This document shows positions 34,379-46,917 of a DNA stretch of 64,000 nt, in pieces. The DNA is from Nyssa sinensis (taxonomy: Eukaryota; Streptophyta; Magnoliopsida; Cornales; Nyssaceae): the NCBI GenBank assembly GCA_008638375.1, contig CM018048.1:55368347-55432346 (forward strand), written 5' to 3'. Position numbers and translations under genes: made by a program. Under the pieces are notes generated by a model. That model did not search any database. It was not told the DNA's origin and saw only the letters and a list, made by a program, of their open reading frames with translations. The stretch's first letter is position 1. Each line of letters opens with the position of its first letter.

Positions 34379-37300
34379 ATGGACAGCAGCCATGAGGTGT
34401 CTCCCCTGATTGCCGAGAGACTTTTTCCGGTGCCACCTCCATTGCCTGGTCCCTCTACAAGCAATTATCATCCAAAAGGGTTGGCAATGGATGGATCACC
34501 ACTAAGAGGATACAGCCATGTCTCTACAGCAACAAGGGATTTATGGGAACGCCTCTTCGATGAAGGTTATAGAGCAGATGTTTGTATTAATACTGATAAT
34601 GGTGGCATCATCTATACACATGCTAATATTCTTGTAAGTTTCTTCATTCCACATTTATTAAATACAAAAAGAAGTAAATACTTTGCAAGTGATTGTGATA
34701 AGAGTCCAAATATTTTGTGGATAAACACCTACACGGTGTGAGATGATTCAAAAAACAATTGATCATTAATGATCTACTTTTGAGCCTACTTGCAGGTGTT
34801 GTGTATTTACCTGAAAAGCTCTTCTATATGATCAACGGACACACACACACACACACATATATATATACATATACGTATATGCAATTTAAGCATTCACTCT
34901 TTATATAATTTCACTGGATCTATGCATGTTTATGATCTAAATGAGGAAAGCCATTTGTAATTTATAACTTTGCGCTACAAACAAAAAGTATGCTGTGCTC
35001 TGAATTATGAAGAGCTGGTATTTAGTAATTTATGTTCCTATTCTTTTCTTCCTTAAAAATTGCAGCACAAAAAAGTTTATGAATATACCTTCTGATAATA
35101 TATGTCCAGTGTTATTCCTGTTGGATGACCCAAATAGGGCTGTATGGTCTGCTACTGTAAGCATGTATACAGTTTGCATGGTGCATTTACCTGGACTGGT
35201 ATTATATTGTTTTCATTGAATTGAGTGTATAAATATGATTTTCCTAGCATGTGGACATGTTATTTTAAGGTATAAATTTTAACATGACATTGTAACAGGG
35301 CATGGCTTCTCCCGTCTTGAAAGGCATGTTAAAGCAATCAAGAAGGCATGATCGTAGGCAATCAAAATCCATCTCAATTCATTGGTGTTCCACACGAGGC
35401 AGTTCGACTTTTCATAAGATTTTCATAACTAATTTACTCCACTTTGGTGCTGCTTCTATCATTGTGTTTTTTGGAATGTTCTCTTGCTACACTTTAATTA
35501 TCTAAAAGTCATTAGACTAGATACTTTTAGGGCCTTCACTATAGCTCAGAAACCATGGAGAAGTTTAGAGTCCACAGAGAATGGTGAAGATTTATTCATA
35601 TACATTTCCTTACGTGTGAATCATTGCAAACCATTTTGTAAATGTAGGGAACAATTTTCAAGTTTATGTTACTAAATTCTTGATCAGGCAGAATTGCTGG
35701 TCTGCAGTGTTTGCTTTATCACATATTCAACATCTCTGACCATTTGTAGAACTTTCTTCAAAATAGTCATGGAGCCGAATTAGATTCTGCTCTGTGCTAA
35801 TTATTTTTGGTGTTTCATGTGTAGCAATGAGCAAAAAGAAATGGTGGAATATGTATTGCATTTGTTGGTGCTGTCACATGTGTTTGTGGTTCCCCAGTTG
35901 AAGCAAGTATGTGAACGGTGGCTAGAGGACAGATTGCTCAACATAGAGAATGCAGTTGACATCTTCCAGCTTGCATTACTGTGTGATGCCCCTCGGCTTA
36001 GCCTTGTTTGCCACCTGTTTGATTCTGAAGAGTTTTAAGGCTGTTTGTGCCACTGAAGGATGGAATGTTATGAAAAAGAGCCACCCAATGCTCGAAAAGG
36101 AACTTCTTGAATCCGTGATTGAAGCAGAAACTGTGAGTACCTCTCTCTCTCAGTGGTGAACCTTGGCAACTCATGTTAAAATTACTTCCATATTCTTATT
36201 TTGATCTGTGGAATGTGTTTTTTTTTCACTTTCAGAGGCTAATGGAAAGGATGAGAAAGATGAAGGAGAGGAAGATCTATTTACAATTATACGAGGCAAT
36301 GGAAACTCTTGTTCATATGTGTAGGGATGGTTGTCGGACCATTGGTCCACATGATAAGGTCTTCAAAGAGGTTCAGGCACCTTGCAATTATGCAGCCTGT
36401 ACGGCACTGGAGTTGCTAGTCTGCCATTTTGCTGGTTGCAAGACGAGAGTCCCCGGTGGTTGCATCCATTGCAAGAGAATGTGGCAGCTCTTGGAATTAC
36501 ACTCCCGTCTCTGTGCTGATTCGGATGTGTGTAGGGTTCCTTTGTGCAGGTGTGCGCACTGAGCTATTTTGTGTGTATACCTTTTCCTTTCACCTCGCAT
36601 GGCATGAATGTTTTTGGCTTAGTGTCAACCATTGAAGTGAGCACATGTAGCATGTTAATTAGTTTGATATAAATTGTTAGCCTATTCTCTAATAGTTTAA
36701 CCTTTTAAAATAACTGGTAATCTAACATGATATCAGAACTCTCATTCTAAGAGGTCTTAGATTGAAGTCTCTCCCATTAATTCGGTGTAGGGTTTGCACT
36801 CTCTTGCCCTATTTCATCAAGGCCAACACTTTGTTCTGCCATTGTACCCGTATATCTCAATCTCTCGATATATATACTATTTATTCTCCACATGCAAGAC
36901 GGGCCGGCACGGGAGAGAGGGTGTGTCCTTTTCTATCAGGGTCTGCACTTTGTTCTACTAATGAACTCGTATATCTCCATCTCTCCATATATATACTCTC
37001 TATTCTCTACGTGCAAGATGGGGTTGCACCTGAGGGATGATGCGCCTTGTTTCGTCAGGGTTCGTACTTTGTTTTTCCAGTGTACCCATATATGATATAT
37101 CTTCAACTCTCCATATATATATATATATATATATATATTCTCTACATGATTGCATGTGAGGGAGGGTGTTAAAATGACTTGATATAAACTATTGGCACAT
37201 GCTCTGACAACTTAAGTTTTTAGAGTAATCGGTGATCGAACATAGCAAAACTCAAGGTCAATTATTGTTATTTTTTTTATTTCTAATTGTCTTTAATTGT

Positions 37301-37514
37301 TGTAACAATTTAGTTTTCTTGCCTTTATTCTTAACAGAATGCTTTGTTTGATCTTTCCATCACTAAAGAGAATTTAGGTTAAACTTTTCACTAAACTTGA
37401 GGAAGTTTTGTCATTTTCAGGAATTTTAAGCAGAGGACAAAGAAACAGAGCAAGAAGGACGACATTAAGTGGAGAATACTGGTGAGAAACATCTTTAAGA
37501 ATAAGAGCATTTAG
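34379..37514 (+). pseudogene. BT4: BTB/POZ and TAZ domain protein (BT4 type), frame-disrupted
   Basis: Intact members are calmodulin-binding nuclear/cytosolic adaptors that join CUL3 ubiquitin ligases and bromodomain factors. Exons: 34379-34633, 35299-about 35430, 35825-36132, 36236-36549, 37421-37514. Exon 1 gives MDSSHEVSP to the BTB start (LWERLFDEGYRADVCINTDN). Exon 2 begins GMASPVLKGMLKQ. Later parts match BT4 closely: HLLVLSHVFVVPQLKQVCE, DIFQLALLCDAPRLSLVCHL, then the TAZ zinc finger (HMCRDGCRTIGP to CRVPLCRNFK) and the tail KWRILVRNIFKNKSI. Three lesions break it: one extra base near 35381 inside SISI(L)GVPHEAV, a stop at 35426-35428 where FLYSS is expected, and one extra base near 36018 before LKSFKAV. 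BTB is therefore interrupted while TAZ is intact. It is either a young pseudogene or sequencing error; three separate defects favour the first. Confidence 0.75.
36780..37150. repeat. Three tandem units of about 119 bp in the last BT4 intron
   Basis: The anchor word cactttgttct (tactttgtttt in the third) recurs at 36827, 36946 and 37065. Each copy continues with tatatctcaatctctc-like sequence, a short TA run, attctct and a cgtgcaag-like word. The third unit has its TA run lengthened to about 14 repeats. Copies differ at many positions, so the array is old. Confidence 0.8.
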
Positions 37515-40487
37515 TGAGCGCCATTCTTTACATCAGCATCTCCGTGACGGCAAAGCCTGCTTATTCCAGAACCAGCTTTTGTTGTTCATTTTGGTGTAAT
37601 CGAAAGCATTTTTCAAGATTGTTCTTCCGAATAACTTGGCAGCGTTGTGTCTCAATCTGAAATGATGAAGCAAAGAATCAATTCTTCCCCAAAATCTTCC
37701 TTTCGTGATATATAATGCTGATGAAATTGATGCTTAAACTTTGCTGGCTGGAGTTTTACTTTACTGCATTTGGAGATAAATGTGCTATCTATTCATAGAT
37801 TCTCATCCCCAGCTAAAATTGATAGGGTTATTGGTGTTTGCTCAATTCGAGATTACACTTTCTAATCATTGCAATTTGCAATAAATAATTCCCATCAAAC
37901 AAATCAGCTGGGTGATCAGAATTACATGCACAAAAATTGCGTTTGGGAAGCAGCATAGAGAGTTATTTTTCTATAAATGCACTTTTGTATATTTTGAAAA
38001 ATAGTATTAACACTTACAGATTGTTTGGACAAGTAAGAAGGAAAGGAAATGAAAGGAGAATATTAGTTATGAGGGAAATGAGAATATTAGTTATGAAGGA
38101 GTAATCCCTCTTTTATGTTTGGATAACTAATGAAAGGAAAAAAAAAAGAAAGACTAATATAATCCTTTCATCTTGTCTAGAAATGATAAAGGAGAGAGAG
38201 GAAAGGAAATAATTTTATATTATTTTATTATTATACCCTTTAGATGTCATAAGATAGAGGTGTCATTTTTATTTTGACTTTTATAATTTTAAGGGTAATA
38301 TTGGTATTATTAAAAATTCGTTAAATTTTTCTTTCCTTTCCCCCCGTTTCCGCCCACTTTTGGAGGGATAACAAAATTGTTGAAATAAGGGTTAAGCTCT
38401 CCCTCACTTTCCTTCCTAATTTTTAAAACAAACATGATATAAGCTCTCTTTCCTTCTCCTTTTCTTCCCTTTCTTTTCAATTCCTTCCAACCAAACATAG
38501 TGTTAAGCAGTTTTCAAAAAAAAAAAAAATTGGCTAAACAGCAAAGCACGGAAGTCCGGAAAAACTATTTTTAACATGAATTCTTGAAGACAAATTATAA
38601 GTTGATTCAATAGTTTTAAAAAATTATATTTAAATTAATAAAAATAAATAAATCGCACTTTGCTAAGGTTATGTTTAGTTTTACTTGTTGACCATACTTA
38701 ATGACTTTTTTAAGTTTAAAACGAATTTTTTTAATTCGTTAGGTATTTGATTTAACTTATTAGTCGCAATTAATAGATTTGTACTTAACTCAAAACGCAC
38801 ATTTTTAAAAAGTAGTCTCAATGAAACTTTTTATAACTTAATTCAAATAATATTTTTTTCACATTTACTTATTCAAATCGTAATTTAATTCAAATCACAC
38901 TTTTTCTCAGCTCATCCAAACGAGCACTAAAATGTAATATGATGGTGATAGCACATAAACTTAAATGTAATTTATTTATTTATAGTAAAAATATGTGTAA
39001 TTATTGAGTCCCCTTATAATTTGTGTTAGGTAGTTCATGTTAAATTCAAATTTTCCTTTATTTAATGTGGCATAGGTATCTTAAAGGAGTCCACTTTTAC
39101 ATTGGATTCTTGTTGTGAACCAACCCTTGGAAATAAGTTGACCCATGGAATATTTTATATTGTTTCTGAAAACCAAGACATGCGTTGATCATGAACTTTG
39201 TTATCTTTTGCTGTTCATAATCAAGACAGTTGTTACAAAAGTTTCTCAAGTTTATTATAACATGTCTTAATCTTAAATAATTTACGTCCAATCGTGATGA
39301 TTGTTAGAAACTTAGATTATGTTTGATATGTACGAATGTAATGTAATGATTATTTTATATAATAAAATAAAAATTACATTTTTAGATTTAAAAAAAAAAT
39401 ATTTGAAATTTTTTTTAACATTTCTGAACATATTAAGAATGAAAAAATTAAAATAGATTAAATAAAATTGAGAGGTGGTCTTGGATGTATTCGCGGCAAT
39501 GCGATTTCAAATGCAATGGAACAACGTCGTCCCCCTCACGCGTTGCCAGAAGTAAGCTCCCTATTCAGACCAATAATGGTTCTGTAAATTTTAACTTTCA
39601 ACCTTTTTCTTCACCATGGCCATGGCAGAGAATGTAGAATCAGTAGATATCTGAAATGCAGCCACCTATTACTCTTTGGTAAGCATCTCTGGCATTTACA
39701 GTCTAAAGAGACATTTTTACAGTCATCTGGTGTTCATTACACTGCATATATAATCTTTTCTAGCTGCAATGCCTATCTCCATGGTTTACAAAACTAAATG
39801 GCCTGTTGGTTGCCTTAACACACTCAGTAAATGGTAATTCCTATCAGCAATCTAAAACCTAATAACCAACATCAAGAACATAAAACTTAAAGACGCATGA
39901 ACCCAAAAGAATAATGCTTAAAAACCATTGTTGCTAAAATGAATAATGATATTAATAAAAGTGTAGGCTATTTCTCGAAGATGTCTTAAAACGAAGAAGA
40001 CTATCTGAACTATGGTACTTTGTTTTGGTATGGGAAAAGAAATCTTCTATTTCTTCATTCAGAAATCCATGGTGGCTTGTTGCTGGGTATTAAATGTTGA
40101 TTATCTTTGATGTCTTTTTCTTGTGAATGGATGAAACTATGAACAGCTTCTTATTCTTATTCATCATTTTATTTGATATCCAGCCCTTGTATTCTATACT
40201 TTGCAGTTACATATCACATATTTTCCTTGATTTGGAGGAAGCCAGACCTTTTCAAGTGAGAGTCATCCTTGTGCGTGTAATCTGGAATTCTCTTGACAAT
40301 GAGAAGCTCATTCTGTAATTGTTTTCACTTCCTGATCATTGTACCCCTTTGACATGCTTCTAACAAAAAAATAGAGATACCCACTTTAGTGCTTTCATTC
40401 AAAATGAATTTGGAACCATAAGAGTATCACCATCAGCTAAGATGATTATCCTCCCAAGAAAATTGACTGCATCTTATTAATAAATTC
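37515..40487. other. Intergenic between BT4-like locus and formin
   Basis: Convergent 3' ends meet here. Apart from the MITE at 38017-38502 only AT-rich spacer is visible. A GC-richer piece at 39480-39560 (ggatgtattcgcggcaatgc onward) has no readable protein. The formin 3' UTR probably occupies the right end. Confidence 0.5.
38017..38502. mobile_element. Tourist-like MITE (486 bp)
   Basis: Ends CAGATTGTTTGG and (complement of the right end) CACTATGTTTGG are inverted repeats. They are followed by purine-rich arms (aaggaaaggaaatg on the left, ccctttcttttcaattcc on the right). TTA flanks both sides (38014-38016 and 38503-38505), the PIF/Harbinger target. No coding capacity. Confidence 0.75.
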
Positions 40488-43400
40488 TCATGGTGATGAG
40501 CTTTCCTCATCTGAACTTCTATCTTGTCTCACATTATATCTGTTTAGGACGGGGAGCGATGCAGTTGCAGGTATTCGGAAGGATCTAGCAGATCCCACCA
40601 TTGTTTTATCCTGCATCTGCCCCACTTCCTTGCACACATGATCCAATATGGAAAGAAAATCTCTTACAATCATGAAGATTCTGAAAGGATGTGCTTCCTC
40701 TTTGGCAGCATTGCCGTGAAAATACTCTGTGACCTCTTTCACTAGGGACAAGGCCTTTCTTTCGTCAGCCTTGATCCTAATGATTTCCTCTTCGGCCTCT
40801 TTAAGGAACATTTTCATTGATTCAAAGAATTTCCCTTGCATATTCAGTTTCTCAAATTGCAAAACCAGTCTTACTTTTTCAAGCCCCATCTCAAGCTTCG
40901 ACAAGTAGCTGCTTAAGACATCCGAGTCCATTCCTGCTGCTTTTTTGACATTGCTGAGTTCTCTGCTTAACCCTGCAACAACTTGCAATCCTTGCTTCTT
41001 GAAATCCTCCTCCCTCACTTTAGCATTCATTTTATTCGGAAGGTTTTCAGTTGTAGGATCAGAACCTGCACCTTCCGACCTGATAATCTCTTGGACCACA
41101 AAGTGTAGCAAAGTTGTCTTCCCGTCTGTTGCCTTTATATCTACTAATTTTAAGAGAGTATCGAGTTTAAAAGCAGTTGCTTCACCACGGTTGGTGCCAA
41201 TATTCATTCTGTTTCCAGTCCTGAGAACAGCCTCAAGAAGTTTGAGGAATAACCGACTGTTCTTCAATTCTTCACATGCTGCCTGTCAAATGTCATACAT
41301 AATGAGCTACATCTAACGGACAAAACTCCTTTAAGCTTAATAGGATATCAAGTTAGAGATGAAACCTTTATCACTAAATATGCATAGATAATAACAAATT
41401 TTAAGGATCAAATTTGTAGAAGATGATTGGCCAAACAGAGTTCAAGAAAACAAGGCATTGATAGCAGAAACCTCTTTTAATAAAAAAAATTCAGCAAAAG
41501 GAACTTTAACATGGTAAATTGGAAATTTCAGTAAAAGGAATTGAATTGGTGTTTTTCTCCAAACTTACCTCTAGGGTTTGAAAAGACTTCCCAAGGTATT
41601 TCAGTTCTGTGTCAAAGTTTTCTCTGTATAGCATGGCTTCAACTCTTTTGAAGGCAAATGGTATATCAAGTACTGCCTTTAGAAATCGCTCTGCAGACCC
41701 TAATTTTGAGATGTCACCAGTGTAGTCTCTAAGTTTTATCTCTTCCTCCTTGGTTGGAGCCATCTTCACCAAAGTTTCCAAAAGCTCAGCACCCAAGCCT
41801 TCTGGATTTCCTGTTGCACCAAAACATATAATGCATATGATAGCTCAATAATTGTAATGACCATAAAAAAAGATCATGGACATCTTATTTTCTTCCATTT
41901 GTTTCCTTTTGTTCTTATTTATGTAGTATGATCACATTCTTAGTGTTTTGGAATTGCATGCATATCATGGATATTGTGTCTGGAACTGCCAATGAGGTTG
42001 GGTAATTGTACTTTTGAAAAGTGTAACTGTATCATGCCAATTTATCAGTAGATTTTTTTCCAAGACTAATTTCCACCATGTTATAGATGATTTTGTGGTT
42101 CTAGCTTCATAACTGTTTGCTGTGCATGCTTGTAGTATTCTTTTGTCCTTGATTCATAAAGTAAGGAAGTATCGTACATATCACAACTAAAAAAAAAAAA
42201 GCCTGCACAAGGCTCCAGCCGCTGCAGGTTTGGGGAGGGATTAGATATACGCAGTCTTACCCCTACAACTGTAGAGGCAATCTCCATGACTCAAACATGT
42301 GACCTTCAAGTCACAATGGAGCAACCTTAAATATGTCACAACAAACATAAGTAAGATTAATATTTGTCATTCCTATGACTCACTAATAGGAAGGCCAGCT
42401 GAGCTCCTCTGAAATGATTCTTCAAGGCATTAGTGTAAAAAGCAACCATGCAATTAGCTCTGGTTGCATCAGAGAGGAGAACTGATTGGGTGGAAGCTAT
42501 AAAGTTACCAAAGGGAAAAATAAATTTAAAAACAGTATTAAAGGTGAAAAAAACATAATATTATAGGGAGAGTTCTATTCAGATATATTGTTGCTGGTTC
42601 CTGATGAATAAAACTTATTGTGTTAGTGTGATGCCACTTTGACTTGGATTTGACAATCCCTAAATATTTCCTCTTATGTATTTTGTCTGCTAATTTGTAG
42701 CTAGAACCATATCCAATTTTACTTATCTATTTAGTTCTACATATGTATCTAATACTGTTTCAGTCTCAAGAGTCAAAACTGAAAAGTTTAAATAAACAAC
42801 ATATTGTTAAAAAAATTTCTAATAGCATGAGTTGTAGTGTTGACTGCTTTCGTAACTGAACGAAGTGTCTAATTATATAAGAGAATGATCATACTAGTTT
42901 CAGATTGAGTAGTTTAGTAAGCATGCCTGGGCTCAAAGAAATAAGTTACAATTTTGAACACTGTTGTAGGCTTGTAGCTTTGTTATTGAGCTCAATTGGA
43001 ATGTCTTTTGTAAGCTAATTATTAACTATTAAGAGATTAGTATGCCAGTCTGATCTTAATTAAATCTGCAAGTTTTGACAAAGAATAATTTAATCCCAGA
43101 GCCATGCCTACTTGCAGAAATAAGTAACCAGCCGTTGGAGTGTCACTTCGACAATGCCAAGGAAACTATCTAGTTGGGCCCCTGCTGCTGAGGCAAGGAA
43201 TTGGTTTAGTGTCCCAAGTGTGCTGATTGCTGGTTCATTGGAAATCTTTACCAGTGAAGCAAATTGTTCATTATGTCAAAAAAGATTTGACATGGAACCT
43301 TGCTCGGTTGCTCCTGAGGCCTTTACGGAAGGCCCTTGATCACAAATTCACCATCATATATATAGAAGGGTGAGATCCCTAAGTATTATGTTGGAAGAAT

Positions 43401-45430
43401 CAATATTAAGGTCTCTAGTTCTAGTATCTTTTTGAAGTGCACATCATGAGAAGCAGAAAATCAATCTAATATACTTTTGACATGTATCATAAGCCTCTTC
43501 AAGTAGCTAAACTATATTACAAGTTCTAGGACATGGAATTTTTTATCCTCTAGCTTCTTTAGTCCCAGTCACTTTGCATTTGCCTACATATCCTGGATTA
43601 AGAGGAAAGGAACTATTTTTATTTATTTTTTGTGATCCCTTCTACAAAAACTGTTGAATATGCATCAGAGAGAGAGAGAGAGAGAGAGAGTAAATTGCGT
43701 ACCGTCTAGAAGTGCTTCAGTAACCTCATCCCGTGTCACATTCAATGCTCTTAACATTATAGCTATGTTCTGTGACTTCTTTGGGTCCAGTACTCTGTTT
43801 TCCTGTTCAACAGGAGGGAGAACTGATTTTCTAGTCGCTTCTTTAGGAACTGAACTAGCGGAATTGCATCCAAAAAGAGTCTCCATCATGCCCTCGTTTA
43901 ATCTAAAAACAAGCAGAAAAGGTCTCTAAGATCACAGATAGTAAACAGTAAATTTGTAAAATCAAATGTGTACCAGTGTACTTACTGAAAGGAGCTTGAT
44001 TTCAGCTGGTCCCAGACTGTTGCTCGGTCCGAGGTTGCCCGTACTTTGTCCCAATGCAGAGGCTTTAACTTGGGCTTTGATCCGTCCATATCGTCAGCAT
44101 CAATCCTCTCTGAAGAACTGGCACCGTGATTAACTTCTTCAACAGGCCTTGTTTTCTCAATCCGAGGAGTGGCTTTGAAGTTAGGAACCCTTGATTGTGC
44201 CAATTCTTGGGAAGGCATAGAAGAGATACTTGTTTCTGAAACTCCTAATTTCTGCGGTGTTGATAGTGGCAGTGGGGGCGGTGGTGGTGGCGGAACTGGG
44301 ATTTTAGATGCCTGTGAGGATTCGTTGTTGATTGCCTGAAGACGTGCCATATTTGGTGGCGGCGGCGGCGATGAAAATTTTGGTCTTTTTGGAGAATATG
44401 AAATTGTTGGTTGACCGTGCTGAACTGGACACTGTTGCGGCAATAGTTGCAAAGGTAGAGGTGGTGGCGGTGGCGGTGGAGGTGTAGGCTGCTTAATTGA
44501 TGGCATGATGGTGATTTTCATATCTGGGGACGAAGCTGAAAACCGTGATTTGGGTGAAGTTCTTTTAGAATGAGGAACAGAACTAGCGGCATGACTTTCA
44601 GGTTTGGCCTGAGAAACCAAGCTAGTATTATTACCAGGATAACTCTGACGGGAAGTGTAAGGCCCTTCATCGTTGCCTATAGATGAGCACTGTGGCGTGT
44701 AAAATGTTGTCTCATGACTCTCCTCGTCTGATGATGACATGGGTGGAGGCGAATTCATGGTTGGAAGAGGAGGCTTTGTCAATGGCGGAAGTGGCTGAAG
44801 GTCAGGACTTGGCCTGTACCTATCTGATCTTTTCACTGAGCTCAATCTCCCGTAAGGCGACCCATTGGGTTCACTGACGGATATCTGGTTTGAGGGCTCG
44901 ACGGTGCCAATATATAGAAAACTAGACGGTGGCACTCCTGATTCCTCATGAAATGTCTGTGAATTGGCTCCGACAAGCTTTTGGGACTCACCAGGGTGTT
45001 TTACCCTGTGCTTGTAGAGATAGAATGCTAATGCTGATAACATGCCCAATGTGACAATCCCAACTGAAATTGCGATTGCCAGCTTCTTGGCAGGCTTGGT
45101 TGGCTGCGTGGCAATTGGGTTGGGTATGGAGGTGCCATTAGCTGGTGCTGGTGGTGGTTGTGCCTGATCCGGTGTCGGCCCAGTGGGGACCTCGGGGAAG
45201 AATGGCTGGTCAGGATTAGGAAAAGCCGTGCTGTCCGGGGGTGGGGGTGGCGAGTCTGCTTCCGGTGGCGGTGATGAGGTTACCGGAAACAATGGCTGGT
45301 GCAGAATTCTTCTGTGACTTGCTTCACCAATCAAATCTTGAATTCTGGTCAGCCCTCTTGAAGGTTGGAGTGTGAAAGTTAGAATTGATGATAGAAGAAT
45401 GAAAAAGTAAGTCATATGATGAATTCTCAT
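40488..45430 (-). CDS. FH2: Class I formin, FH2 type
   Basis: Membrane-anchored actin nucleator; its FH2 dimer starts and caps unbranched filaments at the plasma membrane, using profilin-actin bound to proline tracts. Exons on the minus strand: 45430-43986, 43902-43703, 41810-41569 and 41282-40488, all GT-AG and in phase, 893 aa. In order: signal peptide [19 protein letters not shown] (about 1-26); a short Pro-rich extracellular region with PPPPP and [11 protein letters not shown]; a TM segment at 117-139 ([20 protein letters not shown]); a cytosolic region with the FH1 tracts (runs of 6-8 prolines); the FH2 domain from [15 protein letters not shown] (about 451) through [43 protein letters not shown] and [20 protein letters not shown]; and the tail [18 protein letters not shown], which is typical of FH2. 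Intron 2 is 1.9 kb. The start at 45430 was chosen because it begins the signal peptide. Confidence 0.95.
43667..43691. repeat. (GA)n microsatellite in formin intron 2
   Basis: About 12 GA units, about 12-36 bases inside intron 2 from its 5' splice site at 43702. On the transcript it reads (CU)n. Confidence 0.9.
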
Positions 45431-46713
45431 GGTGTTTCTTTCTGGGCTTCTCTTATTTTTCTTTGTTCTTCTTCCACCCAAATCATCTCTGGTTTTGTTT
45501 GGGAATTCTCTCTATGGTCGGTCAGTTACAAGGTGCAAGTTGCAAGCAAGCTAGCAAGAGAGAGAAGGGGGGGGAAAGCTTCTTTCTGCTGCAAGATCTG
45601 GATTCTCTAAGATGATGTCAGCGGGAGCCGTTGTGTGAGGTTTCTTAAGGTACTGAATGCCACGTGGCCGTGACAACCCACTTTTAACAGTGCTTTTTAA
45701 AATTAGTGGGACGATGACAATGTTCATGCCGTGCCGAGGTTAAGCAAGGAAAAATATTCCATGTTACGATGGAATGCATCCACCCTGACTCACTTGTAAG
45801 TAAAAAGTGTAGCATGATTTAAAAAAAAACACTAATTTAAAGCTATTTTTGGTATTAAAAAAAATGTTACATGGATAAAGTTTCTGTATAAATTTTATAT
45901 CTTAAATAATATCAATGTAAATCAATAACAAAACATGATAAAGTATAGAATTATGTATTTAATGCGCTTCATTTAATATTTTAGTATCGAGACAAATGGT
46001 GTTATTATTTTTACAAACCTATTTTTATAGGTTTAAAGAAATATTATTTGTGCTTTTCAAATTGTTAAAGAGCTTTATATTTATTAAAAAAATTATATAA
46101 AATTATTTTTACACACTTATAAATTTATTTTTAATTAAGAATAATTTCATTTACTAACAAAAAATCTAGTTATTTTCAGCACATTAGACTAAATAGATGA
46201 GCATATTTCTTTCTTACTTGTTTAACTCTCATTTACATTTAAATTTTTTTGTGAATTTGTTCAATATGCTAAACCTCTCATAACTAATGGAATACGTAAA
46301 ATCAATTCTATTAATTATTTAAGATTATAGTCCTTCTTCTTCATCTAATTATTAGCATCCAATGACATTGCATTACATCCAAATATAATATCAAGACTAT
46401 TTTAATACAAATTATAATAAATCGCTCTTTCAGTGATTCGAACTTATGATATTTCTAATTCGTTCCTTCAGTGATTCGAAATCATATAACTAATCAAATA
46501 CGTGAAATCAAATCTTTTAACTCATTCAAATATAAAAATTATTGTGAACTTGTTCAATATGCAAAAACTCTCATAATTAATGAAACGCGTGAAATTAATT
46601 TTTTTAACTATTTAAGAGTATAACATTTTTTTTTGTCTAATTATTGACATTCAATGACTTGATATTATATCTATACATCAAAATCTCATAACTAATAAAA
46701 CACGAAAAATTAA

Positions 46714-46917
46714 GGGTTTGTTTGGTTAGGTTTTCAAACGCAAATTTTGAATTTCAAAACACGGGATACGCGTTTGACAAATTATTAATTTTAATTTTTT
46801 TTAATTCTTATAATTTAAATTATCATATTCAAATATATTTTTATAATTTTTTAAAAATTAATTACAAATTTATAAAAAAAATAAAAATTATATTTAAATC
46901 ACTATTCAAGCAGAGCC
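46714..46917. mobile_element. Tourist-like MITE family B, copy 1 (204 bp)
   Basis: Runs from GGGTTTGTTTGGTTAGG to CACTATTCAAGCAGAGCC, flanked by TAA on both sides (46711-46713 and 46918-46920). In reverse complement it aligns along its whole length with 53782-53971, so the two are copies of one family in opposite orientation. Confidence 0.65.

Noticed and set aside
36780..37150. Regularly spaced repeats that could suggest a CRISPR array
   Set aside because: Only three diverged units of 119 bp in a plant intron, with no repeat/spacer structure.
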